From Tolypocladium sp. Sup5 PDA-1 (taxonomy: Eukaryota > Ascomycota > Sordariomycetes > Hypocreales > Ophiocordycipitaceae), in contig JPHH03000028.1 of the NCBI GenBank assembly GCA_000750105.3, positions 310,001-374,000 on the forward strand: DNA of 64,000 nucleotides. The letters run 5' to 3'. This document shows positions 1 to 10,008 of the stretch, piece by piece. A program made the position numbers and the translations under genes. Under the pieces are notes generated by a model, which was not told where the DNA came from, made no database searches, and saw only the letters and a program-made list of their open reading frames with translations. Within the stretch, counting starts at the first letter, position 1, and every line of letters starts with the position of its first letter.

Positions 1-528
1 AGCAAATAGATCTGCTTAACACAGCCGTAAGCATTGTTTCCAACGTCATCCCATGCTAGTTATCGCAAGTTAGTCGCCGCCGACACATGAGGATGAGGTC
101 CATAGAGTCCAGAGGAAACATACAGTCGTCTGGGTAGTGCTGCTCTAGATCGGCATATGTGTCACCGGAGAAGCTACAATTGACTTCATTAGTAGGGCGT
201 TCCGTTGCAATCCTCAGGGCGTCCGATCCTCACACTGTTCCGTCAGCACGGAGGTTCAGGAAGGCGTAAAACACGTGCGAAATATCCGACACAGGCAGAT
301 CCACCGGCTGGTAGTTGGGCTCATAAATTCCCCTGCGTGTCATTAAGTGTCAAGCGCAAATGCTGCCTATAGATGCGAAGCCACTAACCAGTTGGTGAAA
401 TAGACTGAGTTCAAGTAGCCACTCGCCCGTTTCTCGGGTTCGCCTTCTCGGACAACAGGTGTCGCGAAGCTCCAGGATACATGCAAAGAGATCAACAATG
501 CAATTGCCTTAATGGCTACGGAATGCAT
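1..528 (-). CDS. GH18 endochitinase, 5' part (runs off left edge)
   Basis: Secreted glycoside hydrolase family 18 chitinase, which cleaves beta-1,4 bonds of chitin in wall remodelling or attack on other fungi and insects. Seen: the start at 528 gives a hydrophobic signal peptide (residues 1-22, ending ..SWSFA) and a short pro-region ending in a KR dibasic site. It continues into YLNSVYFTNW, GIYEPNYQPVDLPVSD and ISHVFYAFLNLRADGTV, the first strand-helix region of GH18 chitinases of the 42-kDa type. Three introns are needed. The first splits the Trp codon of FTNW at 388-333, the second starts at about 228, and the third ends just before the last bases of the window. Each restores the expected family sequence (GTVFSGDTYADLEQHYPDD then SWDDVGNNAYG). 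The catalytic DxxDxDxE motif lies outside the window. No stop or frameshift is seen in the visible part. Confidence 0.88.
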
Positions 529-2385
529 GGTGCTAATGCTTGTGGAAGAGGCTGGGTCAATACTCTGCTAAATAATGAATCAGAACAGGGGACAGGGCAG
601 GTGAACAAGGCAATGACATGGGCTGTGTTTCTTTGATTGACTCTTCACATCCACACCGAGAGACAGCAGTGATTCTTATACTAGGTCAATTGCAAGATAT
701 TTCCAAGTCATAGTACAGTACCTCGATTTGCATGTAGCCCAGGGCCATACTACGTGGTTGCACGATTCCCCACGGAGACTTCGCAGGTGTGAACTAGGTC
801 GGCTCGCAGTACGGTTGTGTGCACGACGTCCCTGGCCTAGGCTTTAGGTTCCTGGACAATCAGAGACAAGAGAGCATGATGGAGTTGGAACGTTAGTCTT
901 GCATTTGTTTAATATCTACGTATGCTGCTGCCGTGGGAGGCGGGACGTTAGGCCACCTCCAGTGACCCTTGGTTGGCTTGCAACCTTCTTCTTCCATCCC
1001 GGAGTAGCTGCATCCATGCCTACCACAGTTTCCTCTAATGCGCTTAAACATTGATTCGAACGGCTCAATGAGAGCTACTAAGCCGCCAACTTGGGTGAAT
1101 TTGTTCCCTAAAATAGAGGAGTTCAACCCGTGCGCCTAAAGCAAAGCATTGCTACGGCCTTCTGCGGTTGCTGTTGCTACCACAGCAAGGCGTACACGTT
1201 GGCGTTCGCTGAACGTCTCTTAAATCAGGGAAGGCAATGAGTGATATACTTTATGTGTATCGCTAAATTATTATAAGTGTAATTCGCCACCTCTGCATGA
1301 CCGATTGTTAAGGTCGGCACACTCCGTACAAGTTTGGTGGTTGCTTCTTGCCTATCTGGGCTCTTGCCTCATTGGCTTCCACTGTAACGAGGGCACAGTG
1401 ATGTGTCGTGTGGGCCAGTCAGTTGCTGTTGACTCGCTGAGTAGGTAGCAAAAGTAAACGTAACCCGTTAGTAGAGCTACCGCTGCAGGACGTGGTTTGG
1501 TGTCGGCGTCACGCACGCTTGTCAGCGTCTCCAAAACAAGGGTCCATTCCATGGGTCATAAACCCGACGGTCCTGTCGCCAATACACAACTTGCCGCCTT
1601 ACCCCCACGCGCCGTGATCGCCTTAGAACCGAGGTGCCCGCAGGCCATGAATGCGGTAAACATTTTGCAGGGCAGGTCGCCTTCGTGGATGGCGGGAGGA
1701 AGCTCGACAGATTGGCGGCTACACCCGCACAGTCGCATTCAGCTCAGTATTTTTTTTCAGCGAAGCTTGGAACCACGAGCGACGGCGCGTCGCCGTCAAG
1801 GTGTAACGTTACGCTAATTACAGCGTGTCCCCTGAAATACCCTTTCTCTCCAAGGAAGGTGGCCCATACTATTACCGTCTAGTACTCGTAGGTAGGTACG
1901 AAGTACAACGTGTTACTTCTCGCGAGTCTTCACTCTCATTCCCTTATATTCGCATACTCTTTTTAATAGCCTTCAGTTACAGTTACCGCCGCTCAGTCCA
2001 ATAGCTTGGGTGAGATTCATTAACCCCGAATATTGGTGATCGTGTCGTGGCATCACTATCCGTCCAGTCCCAAAGGCCAAATCTTCAACAATGATCCTGT
2101 CGACCAACACCACTGAAATGAGGCTTGGTACCGGCACCATTGGGCACTTCATGGCTGTTAGGCAGCATATGAGGCATATCTAGCAAAATTTATTCGCTCA
2201 AACACGATCAATGCGCTAGACAAAGGAACATGGCACGTTAGTAGGGACTGCTCGTGATTGAATGTTGTCGCTGCAACGCAGCCGCACGCAGGCTTAATAT
2301 CTCATGTGTACGGCGTATGCTCGCGTTGAAATTGACTGTTTTAGCAATGCATTAAGGATTCCGGCGGGGGTGGAGCTGCCCAGGT
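529..2385. other. Intergenic stretch, no gene recognised
   Basis: The chitinase promoter should lie in the first few hundred bases. A 77-codon minus-strand open frame at 893-1126 has four cysteines but no ATG start and no family I recognise. The overlapping plus-strand frames at 1497-1882 look like chance. Nothing else is supported. Confidence 0.5.
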
Positions 2386-4084
2386 TCAAGCTGTGGCCGC
2401 CGATGATTCTGAGCCGTCATGACAATCGACGTCGTGCTCCCGTCGACTGAAGGTTCTGGTGCATGGCCTCGTACCACCACATTTTGCTCCCCATCTGGGA
2501 CTCCTTGTCATCAGTGTCATCTTGCCATTTTGGAGACTGAGCGTCCCTTCCGAGCGCTTCCAGAACGGTTGCTGGAGTAAGCTTTGCAACATCTCGGCTT
2601 CCTCGCTTCTCTGCCCGGATGGTCCGACCACGGCAAAGTAGCGCAAAGCAACCGCCAAGGGGAAGAGCGCCGAGCCACTTTGAATAAAGCCGGCAGATGG
2701 TTCAAAGAAGAGATGAACGGAGTGCGCAATTTTTGAGGCAAACATCCTCGGTTCCATCGAAGGGGCAAATAGGTCTGGATTGCATGGCAAATTTGCCGCA
2801 TGGTGCTCTGGCGGTTTGGAAGTTGGCCCGCTAGGCCTTTGCTGTCCTTGATGCCTCTGGAAACGAATAGTATGGTCGAGTACAATACCAGACATGCAAT
2901 CCAGTAGAGGCTAGTCATATGGAGCAGCGCGAACTCGACATCAGAACTTGGAGGAGGAATAGGCGATCTGGTAAGCGTGTAGTCGAATCTGTGTAGTTCC
3001 ACGCCGATGTGCCTTCTCCAAGCATCAAGGGCAACCTCGGTTTCTCGGCATTCCGCTTTTAGCCTTTCATGAAGCGCGTCAACGTTGGTCCCAGGCTTCC
3101 GAGATTGTATGTCGTCGAGCTGCTCAAATAGTCCGGGTACGTCGTCCATGATGTCCAGCAGGACGTCTTTAACGGACTTTTCTCGGCACCGCCATGGAAC
3201 CGTTCTTCATTCCGGGGTGCTGAGGGGGGATTTAACCCTTTGTCCAAAGTATAGCATGACCTGAAGTGTGAGCCAATAGGCAGGGATATGATTGGCTTGC
3301 GGACTGAATGTGCCTTACTGCAAGTATACGGCTATCAGCGAACATCTGGTGTGCACCCCCTGAGGCAAACGCGTCGGGGCCTCTGGCAAGAATGAGCGCC
3401 ACGTTGCCTTGAATATGTCCACGCCAGCTGGCAACATGCCCAAAGAAGAGCTGGCAAACGACAATGAAATTAATCACCTGGAGATTTACCAGCGTGCGAA
3501 AAGCGGCATACCTCGTATAGTTGCATCATTCGAGACGTGGCGAACAGGCCATCCCCTCTAAATCGATGCGGTTGCTTCAAAGCCTTGCTCATTTCTCGCA
3601 GAGCTTTATCATATGCTTGCAGCCCTTTAAGGCGTAGCTGGCTGTCGTGGTTCTGCACGCCGAGTATGGCCGTACTCAAAGCAACGGCCGTATGCCGAAG
3701 CGTCTCCTCCGACTCGTAGAGCCCGGCAATGAACCTGGTCCAGCCATTTGACGATAGGTTTGAGGCCTGCTGGGAATACGGGAGCCCGTACGGAAGCGAA
3801 GCGGTGCAAAACAGGCCGACATACAGCTGTTCTCTGGCCGTTCTCACCAGGGGGTCGGGCATGGCAATGTCGGCTCCATCTGCCGTCGCCCGTGAATATT
3901 ATGTCACGGCCCAGGGCGCTGGGCCCGGAGCGGCAGGGGTATTCCCCGCCCGTGGTTGTGAGGCGTTTGCCTCTGCATCTTTGTTTTTTGAGCCCGACTC
4001 TGGGACCTTGGTAACCCAGACAAGATCGCGGGCGTAGCCGCCGCATTGCAATCCAGCCTTGATGCATTGGTAGCAAGAGGGCAC
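2386..4084 (-). pseudogene. Zn2Cys6 transcription factor, pseudogene
   Basis: Relic of a fungal Zn(II)2Cys6 regulator with a fungal-specific transcription-factor domain. The DNA-binding end survives only as its second half: CDKG..PSCYQC..AGLQCGGYARDLVW, entered from an intron acceptor at about 4096. I could not find the preceding CxxC-basic half upstream. Middle and C-terminal pieces follow in order: LVRTAREQLYVGLFCTAS, GLFATSRMMQLYE (intron) VINFIVVCQLFFGHVASW, PWRCREKSVKDVLLDIM, then IAHSVHLFFEPSAGFIQSG and LFPLAVALRYFAVVGP near 2600-2750. Breaks: an in-frame TAA near 3900, a TGA at 3207-3209 where the family sequence (..STPE*RTVPWRCREKS) expects Trp, and a frame change near 2850. The TGG-to-TGA change is RIP-like. 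It is one of several dead minus-strand genes in a row here. Confidence 0.72.
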
Positions 4085-4849
4085 GCCCTTGTCACACTAT
4101 GGAGTCAAATCTTAGCGTGCGCGGGACCCTCGCAGGTTCATCAGAGCTCGCGGACTTGATGTCGGCGTTGGCCCAGGCGTGACGGGGTGGCACATACCCC
4201 CTTTTTCCTCCGTCGACACGTGCTGCGGCCTTTGGATCTGCCCGGAACGCCAACCATGGTGCGTACTGTGGGTGTGATACGATACGAGGGTGGTTTGCTT
4301 GAATGAAGTTATGTCCTGCAGGTGGAGTCAATGTCCCCTTTAACTCTATAGACGTCATTGCATGCACTGAATCGACTCGACGCGGGGACGCTCAGGCCTC
4401 CACCGCTTGTCCCCATGACCTGCTGTTGGCTTGCAGTGGCCAGCCAACAAGTGCCGAACAGGGACTTGACAAACAACCCCAGCTGACAGTCAACCCCAGA
4501 TGGAATATCGCTGGTCAGCTTTCCCCACGCCCGGCTGGATGTTGTCCGGCCAAGTGTCTTCAAGCATGTTTACCGTCCTTTTATTGACGAAGACCTGAAG
4601 AGTGTTGGCCCGAAGCACTTTGTACAGGATGGAATACCGGATATGCGTCGTAGTGCAAGTTGAAGATGCGGTCCTCCATACGTATATTCCATTCTGCGCT
4701 GGGGGCAGGCAAATCGGTGCTCTTTGCCACCTGTTCCCACTCCTCGCAGACCTTGAGAGCCTCCTCGCACTTGTCTTTAATAATACGCCCTAGCCCATCG
4801 GAGCCCCGTCGCACCCGCAACGGCAGCGTCGAAAGTAACCTGGCTCGGC

Positions 4850-5560
4850 TATGAGAACTTTGAGAGACCGGCAGAAGATGGCGAGTTCCTCGGCGAGGCA
4901 GCCGACAACACCGGTTTGCACGGAAAGATTATTAATATCCCTTTCAGGCCGTCCCGCGCGGGACCCATAGCCCCCGTCATGTTAAATACTTGAATCATGA
5001 AAGTATCGAACCTTCCAGGGCTGCCTTTGAGGCGCAGTAACTGCCCGCGCTGGGGTCGGCATGCCACGCCGCCGGGGAGCTGATGTACCCGTAGAGCAGC
5101 GCCCCTTGGGTCTGACCCGCATCTTGGGCAGTACGGCATGAGTAATGTTGAAGGGGGCCATGGACGTTTCTTATGGACGCTTCCATGTCTTCCTGTCTGA
5201 ATCGCAAGTGGGTGTCAGCACCGGCTATTGCACAATGCGGATGGCTCTTGAGCGATAACCATTGGCTGCCGGGCAAAAGGCCTTTCGTGTTCTCACGTCA
5301 GTTCCTATGTCAATGGCGCCGCTGAGTATGGAGCTAGCATTGTTGACCACGACATCGATATGGCCAGGGTACGCGTCCCAGGCCTGCTTGCTGGTGGGTT
5401 CGATAACATGAGCCGGAGCCGTGACATCAAGGTTGAGGACTGTAGCGCCAGTAGCCTTGAGGTGAGCAAGCTCGGTTTCGGCGTCGCATCCCGAGGCAAC
5501 CTCGTTTTCGCCTTGCTGGCGGACTTGGCGGACGAAAGTCGCTGGAACTGCCCATGACGA
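4850..5560 (-). pseudogene. Short-chain dehydrogenase/reductase relic
   Basis: Broken classical SDR (NAD(P)-dependent oxidoreductase). Reading right to left on the minus strand, blocks in different frames line up with the family. ELAHLKATGATVLNLDVTAP and YPGHIDVVVNNAS cover the D-V-T and NNA motifs (about 5310-5480). NVHGPFNITHAVLPKMRVR follows, then, after a frame change, DPSAGSYCASKAALEG with the YxxxK catalytic pair (about 5040-5075). VVGCLAEELA and KVLIAEPGYFR complete the usual C-terminal half (about 4840-4905). The N-terminal TGxxxGxG cofactor motif was not found. At least two frame changes plus stops make it nonfunctional. The substrate cannot be inferred. Downstream sequence to about 4580 (minus-strand ORF 4581-4820) may belong to it but matches nothing I know. 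Confidence 0.68.
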
Positions 5561-5984
5561 GCCATGTCCTCGCTATTCTCATGTGCCGGCAATGATTAAT
5601 AAGTGCGCAGGAGTGAAGTTGGATGGTGCCACCAAATGAGAAAGCCGAGACTCATGTACGGATCGCATCGGCTGGTCGTGTTGGAAGATCCAGGCATGAC
5701 CTACATGAGGGAGGATTTTCTCATAACAGGACTCTACACGCATTGCGGATCAAACATGACGTTCATTCATCGGCAACTATCCCTAAACGATCCAGAGCGC
5801 TGCACGTAGGCAGACAGCTCAAAAGCTGCTTCTACAAGCTGAGGGGCATAATAGCATGAAAAGATTGGGTCAGAGATGATCCCAGCTGTAGCACCGCCTT
5901 TAAGGCATTCACTGCTCCGCCCTTTGCCCAAGACTCCGTGCAAGGTGGACGTGTCCCTGGCGGCATCAACCTGTCCACAGACGC

Positions 5985-8040
5985 GACCATCCGTCCTGTC
6001 AATCTCCGCCTGCGAGAAATCCTGAATGAGCTGCATTACCTTCGCCGATAGGTGTTGTTTGACCTGCTGTCTCGACTTCTCAGCAAACGACTCCACCGAG
6101 TCAAATCGGTCCTGCTCCTCCTCGTCTAGCATCCCCTCTTCTCTGCGATGCGATGCGAACCGCAGGGGCGTGGAGCAAGCCTTTGCCTTTCGCACAAAGT
6201 CGCGGCGCCGGCGATGGTAGCGCTCAGAGAGCGGGCTCAGAAGTCCATCGCCATTTGCGCCAGCTCCGTCGCTCGGGCATGAGCTAAAGTTGTGGGAGTG
6301 AGGTCGACGCCTTGCTTCCACTCAGCCACCCCGAGCCTACAAGGATGTTCGTCTGTTGAAGAGAACATGGCTTCGACATGACTTTGGATTACAGCATCTA
6401 GCCCCCCCCCGGTGGCCCTGAAGCACGTTGTCGACCAGTCCCATCCGGTGGGCATCGCCGGCACTCGGCGGTGTCATGGATCGCAGAGCAGCGGCGGCCC
6501 TGTCCACGCAGGATAGCTCAGGCTGTGGAACTCGGACCCGTGCAAACCCAACGCACGATATGCCGGGTTCAAAACGACATTTTGGCCGGCTAAGACAACA
6601 TCGCAGGCTTCCGCGAGAGGGGAATCGAGCAGAATGCTCTCGACCACGTCGTTGATGGCGTTGATGTTGTACCACGACTCTAGCGCCGGGTCAACCGCCG
6701 CCTCGTTGAGGTTGAGGTGAATGCCGTTGCTGAAGTATGAATGGCCACGGCGACTAGCGGCCGGCGCCCGTTCGGCTGCTCAGCGGTCGACAATATGTAC
6801 TTGAGAGCCTTGACAAGCCGTCGGCACTGCTTCGTGCTCATGGCGCCGTTGTAGAAGTCGAAGTAGAGGTAAGCTAGTCGTTTGGCGCCGTCGGCTACGA
6901 AGTCGATCCAGACCTCCTGGAAAGTTGAGTGTTTTGCTCGAGACCAGTCGTCGGCGGGGAGCGACAGAGTCGGCGACACGGTCGACGCAAAGAAACCGCA
7001 CACTTGCCGAAGCCCTGAGAGAGCCGGGACTTTTGGCCACAGCGCCAGGTCGGTCTTGGTCTTGACGCGACGGACGTTGTGTGACCCAGAAACCTTTGTC
7101 GTCGCAGGTTGCGATGCACACAGCCTCGTCCCGAATCGCCAGTATACTTCCCGATGCAGTGCTGTTGGTGATGACAGCTTCAATCATTCCGCCGTACAAA
7201 TATAACTTAGGTCCAAGTATTGCGCTGAGGCATCCCGGCTGCGAATCGCCGCTCCGGATCCGGCGCGAGATTTCAGCGGCAGGATGTCTCTTTAGATCAA
7301 AGTCTCGCTGCGTGGCTTTGAGAAGCGGGCGGTGGTGTGTTTGGCCTCCATGAAACGGCTCTGCAGTGGACACAGACAGTACTGCAAACGATTCAAGCGC
7401 ACGTAGATCCGCGTGAAGGTTACCATCCATCATCGAGTAACGCCCATCCACCCCCGGGGACAACGGAGGTGACAGCGGGGCACCACAGGCTGTGGCCATG
7501 ACCGTAGCAGCAGTTTCAATCCTCTCAACGGCGGCAAGCGTTGCCATTATGGCGGCTTGAGTGACTGGGCCACGATACAGGCTCGACTTGGTCAGGCAAG
7601 GCTCGTTGACATTGACTGGGAACTGGTCAAAAGCTCAAACCTGCCCAGCGTCAAACTCCCCAATGGCCTGGAGAGCAGTCACGCCCCAGTGGGTCCATCC
7701 CACGGAGCTGAAGCGATGAAGTTGGAGCAGTCTACGGAGTATCGCTGTCTGCCTCGGTGCCATCGTCACCCATCAACAACCAGTCCAGTGCACTTGGCCC
7801 AGCATCACCAGGTGGCCCTAGGTGAATGATTAGGGTTAGGTATGAGTCGTAGACCTGCTGTGGCACCCGTGTGGTAAGAAAGGGGCAGATGATGAGATGC
7901 GGCTTTGCCAGCTCGGCCGCTTCGATCATCTTCGCTTCGGAGAGTGTATATTCGACCGTCACAGAGTGCTTCTGGGAGAGAACTAGGAAGAGCTGCTGCG
8001 ATAGGGAGTTGTGAGCCGTACAGAGGAACAAGATCCGCAT
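5985..8040 (-). pseudogene. HypX/HoxX-like formyltransferase-enoyl-CoA hydratase protein, pseudogene
   Basis: Two-domain protein resembling the hydrogenase-maturation factor HypX (HoxX). In bacteria its N-terminal formyl-THF transferase domain and C-terminal enoyl-CoA-hydratase-like domain make the CO ligand of [NiFe]-hydrogenase. Seen: start at 8040, MRILFLCTAHNSLSQ, then CPFLTTRVPQQVYDSY, IHLGPPGDAGPSALDW, HWGVTALQAIGEFDAGQV and LTKSSLYRGPVTQAA, which cover the formyltransferase core. DFDLKRHPAAEISRRIRSGD, PKLYLYGGMIE and SILAIRDEAVCIATCDDKG form the OB-fold/linker. RLAYLYFDFYNGAMS, NGIHLNLNEAAVDPALESWY, NAINDVVESILLDSP, VVLNPAYRALGLHGSE, SAGDAHRMGLVDNVLQ and DFVRKAKACSTPLRFASHR form the hydratase half to its end near 6050. 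Breaks: a frameshift near 7740, TGA for Trp at 7635-7637 (GQV*AFDQFP), further frame changes, and a missing loop before VVLNP. Clearly dead. Confidence 0.8.
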
Positions 8041-8175
8041 CTTCAACGGTAGCCAACAACGAAACCGGTGCTTACGAAAGACCTGTAGCCTGGTCTTTCC
8101 AAGGCGGGGAGTTTTGCAGCCCGGGATATTGAGGGGGCAGTCGTAAAGATGTTCAATAGTTGAGCCGGATGACAA

Positions 8176-8800
8176 GCAGGTCCGGGAGCGGCTTGGGGCT
8201 TGGCAAAAGGAAGCGAGACGTTATATGGCTTGGCAATACGGAGACACTGTGAATAGAAGTTAGGCTTACGTACGGCGGCACGTGTATCCTACAGCAGTCC
8301 AAGCCAGGCTAACTGCCTCCCTGCGCCATGCACTCGTCCAGTAAACCAGATAACACTCAATCGATCTCTACGAGTAGTGTTAAGGTCCAAGAAGCGATGC
8401 GACGGCGAGACGAGACGAACAATGCGGGGACTAGTAGCGGCCGTGCGGTCTGTGGGTTCTCCGAGGCGAAGCTTATCGTCTCCGGCCAGTTTCATCATGT
8501 GCGATCGGTGGTATCTGGTGCAACATGATGATATCAAATGTCCAGTTCTCTCGTACTTGAGAACAGGCAAGAAACGGAACACCGCCCAGGACACAACGTT
8601 TGTGTCAGTATATCACCTCTGCGCCTCGAACGCCAGGCAGCATCACGTCTTCTTCCTCGCCAGAGGCCGGGAGGCTCGGTGGCGGCGTTACCCCTGACCC
8701 CCGGCCGGTGTGGAGTTGGTATGGAGGCCGTTCGGACTTGGACCTTGCTCTGAAGCGAGCTCGGTTCCAGCGCTTGGCCCCGTAGTCCGCCGATCCGGCG
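8176..8800. other. Intergenic stretch, no gene recognised
   Basis: Open frames on both strands here overlap each other and match no family I know. The first bases hold what would have been the promoter of the HypX-like relic. Confidence 0.4.
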
Positions 8801-8801
8801 T

Positions 8802-9387
8802 CCAGACAGGGGAGCCCATAGGTGTACGGGCCCCGTACGATTTTATGTAAGCACCGGCGGCCACCACTGAAGCTAACAACTAAGCCACTATAACTGCACT
8901 ATAACTTACGTGCTGTTGCTAGTACATCCAGCCGTGCTAACCTTGTAAGCGCCGGCGGCCACTAGGTAAGGTACCAAATGCGTGTGAGGGCAGCGAGGGC
9001 AGCAAGTCACAGTAGCAAGGGCAGTACTCGTAGCGCCAGCAGCAAGGCCAGCGCCAGTCCACCGCACCTTAGAGCCAGCAAGTCGCAGCAGCGTCGCGGC
9101 AGCAAGGGCAGCAGAGCCAGCAACGTCACGACAACAAGGCTAGCAAGGCCAGTAGCAATGGCAGCGCCAGTAGAGCTAGCAGATCAGGATAGCAAGGCCA
9201 ACGAGGCAAGCAAGGTCAGCACGGCCGGATGCACTAGCAACACGTACAGAAGTTATAGTGCAGTTACGAGTATAGTGGCTTAGTTGTTAGCTTCAGTGGT
9301 GGCCGCCGGTGCTTACATAAAATCGTACAGGGCCCGTAAAGATTAAATGTACGAGGCCCCGTACGCCTATTGGGGGCCTCCAGACAG
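8802..9387. mobile_element. Non-autonomous DNA transposon (MITE-like) with long terminal inverted repeats
   Basis: About 570 bp between two copies of an 8-9 bp direct repeat, (t)ccagacag, at 8801-8809 and 9379-9387, read as the target-site duplication. The ends are inverted repeats of each other. Left, about 8810-8905, carries gtacgggccccgtacg, ttttatgtaagcaccggcgg and ctaacaactaagccactata. The right end, about 9250-9378, carries the complement of the same blocks in reverse order, with one extra run of about 25 bp. The interior (8978-9240) is a degenerate array of agcaaggccagc-like units. That array opens a 101-codon Ala/Ser-rich frame that I treat as non-coding. An 8-9 bp duplication fits hAT or Mutator-type elements. 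No transposase is present. Confidence 0.75.
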
Positions 9388-10008
9388 GGATAGATTACGG
9401 ATCCCGTCTGCACCGCACCGATCCCCACGTGGATGCATCGCGGTCACAGCGATGGTTCCGAACTCGCCGAGTTAAAACTCCAGGATCCCTGCTTATATCC
9501 ATCTCCTCGAGGCACTATGGGCGGCCGTTGAGACCCTCCACCAATCCCATCTTAACCCGAGCCACTGTTCGAGCAGTCTAAGCAAGTGGCGCTGAGGTTC
9601 TAGAACAAGACGCACGGTCCCACTTGAATCACGACAAGCTTCAACGGTAGTGCGGAGGAGTACTCCGTACGAAGCGAGTCATCAGCTGCCACCGGCCCTT
9701 TTTCAGCTCTCGTCTACATACGAGTACGAGCATCATGCTCGGGCAGGGTCCGGCAATCGGCGCCGACGATGGGCTAAAGCATGGAGGTGCCCAGCCGCTT
9801 GGTTCGCTTCGACAACATTCATGTTTGATCCGTGCGCTTCTAACGCAATGCGATTAGACTGTCAGCTATGGATCTCGGTGTCTGCCGAGCGCTGCGGAGA
9901 ACTTCGTCAACGGATTGTAGCATATAGATATACTTGCGGGATGGAAACTGTCGCGGGTGGTTTCTCCTCCTATTATCGAATGTCCAGAGAATTCGCTCGC
10001 ACCTCAAA
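9388..10008. other. Promoter/5' region of the MHYT gene
   Basis: There is no independent gene. The plus frame from 9650 has no splice-consistent continuation and crosses the start of the MHYT gene in a different frame. The frame starting at 9934 is simply the in-frame upstream extension of that gene. Confidence 0.4.

Noticed and set aside
4581..4820. 79-codon minus frame (DKCEEALKVCEEWEQVAKST) as a separate gene
   Set aside because: It abuts the dehydrogenase relic and may be its tail. There is no start, no family and no splice partner.
8978..9283. 101-codon plus frame rich in Ala, Ser, Lys and Arg
   Set aside because: It lies wholly inside the inverted-repeat element and is a translation of a drifting low-complexity array. 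It has no start context, splice signals or family.
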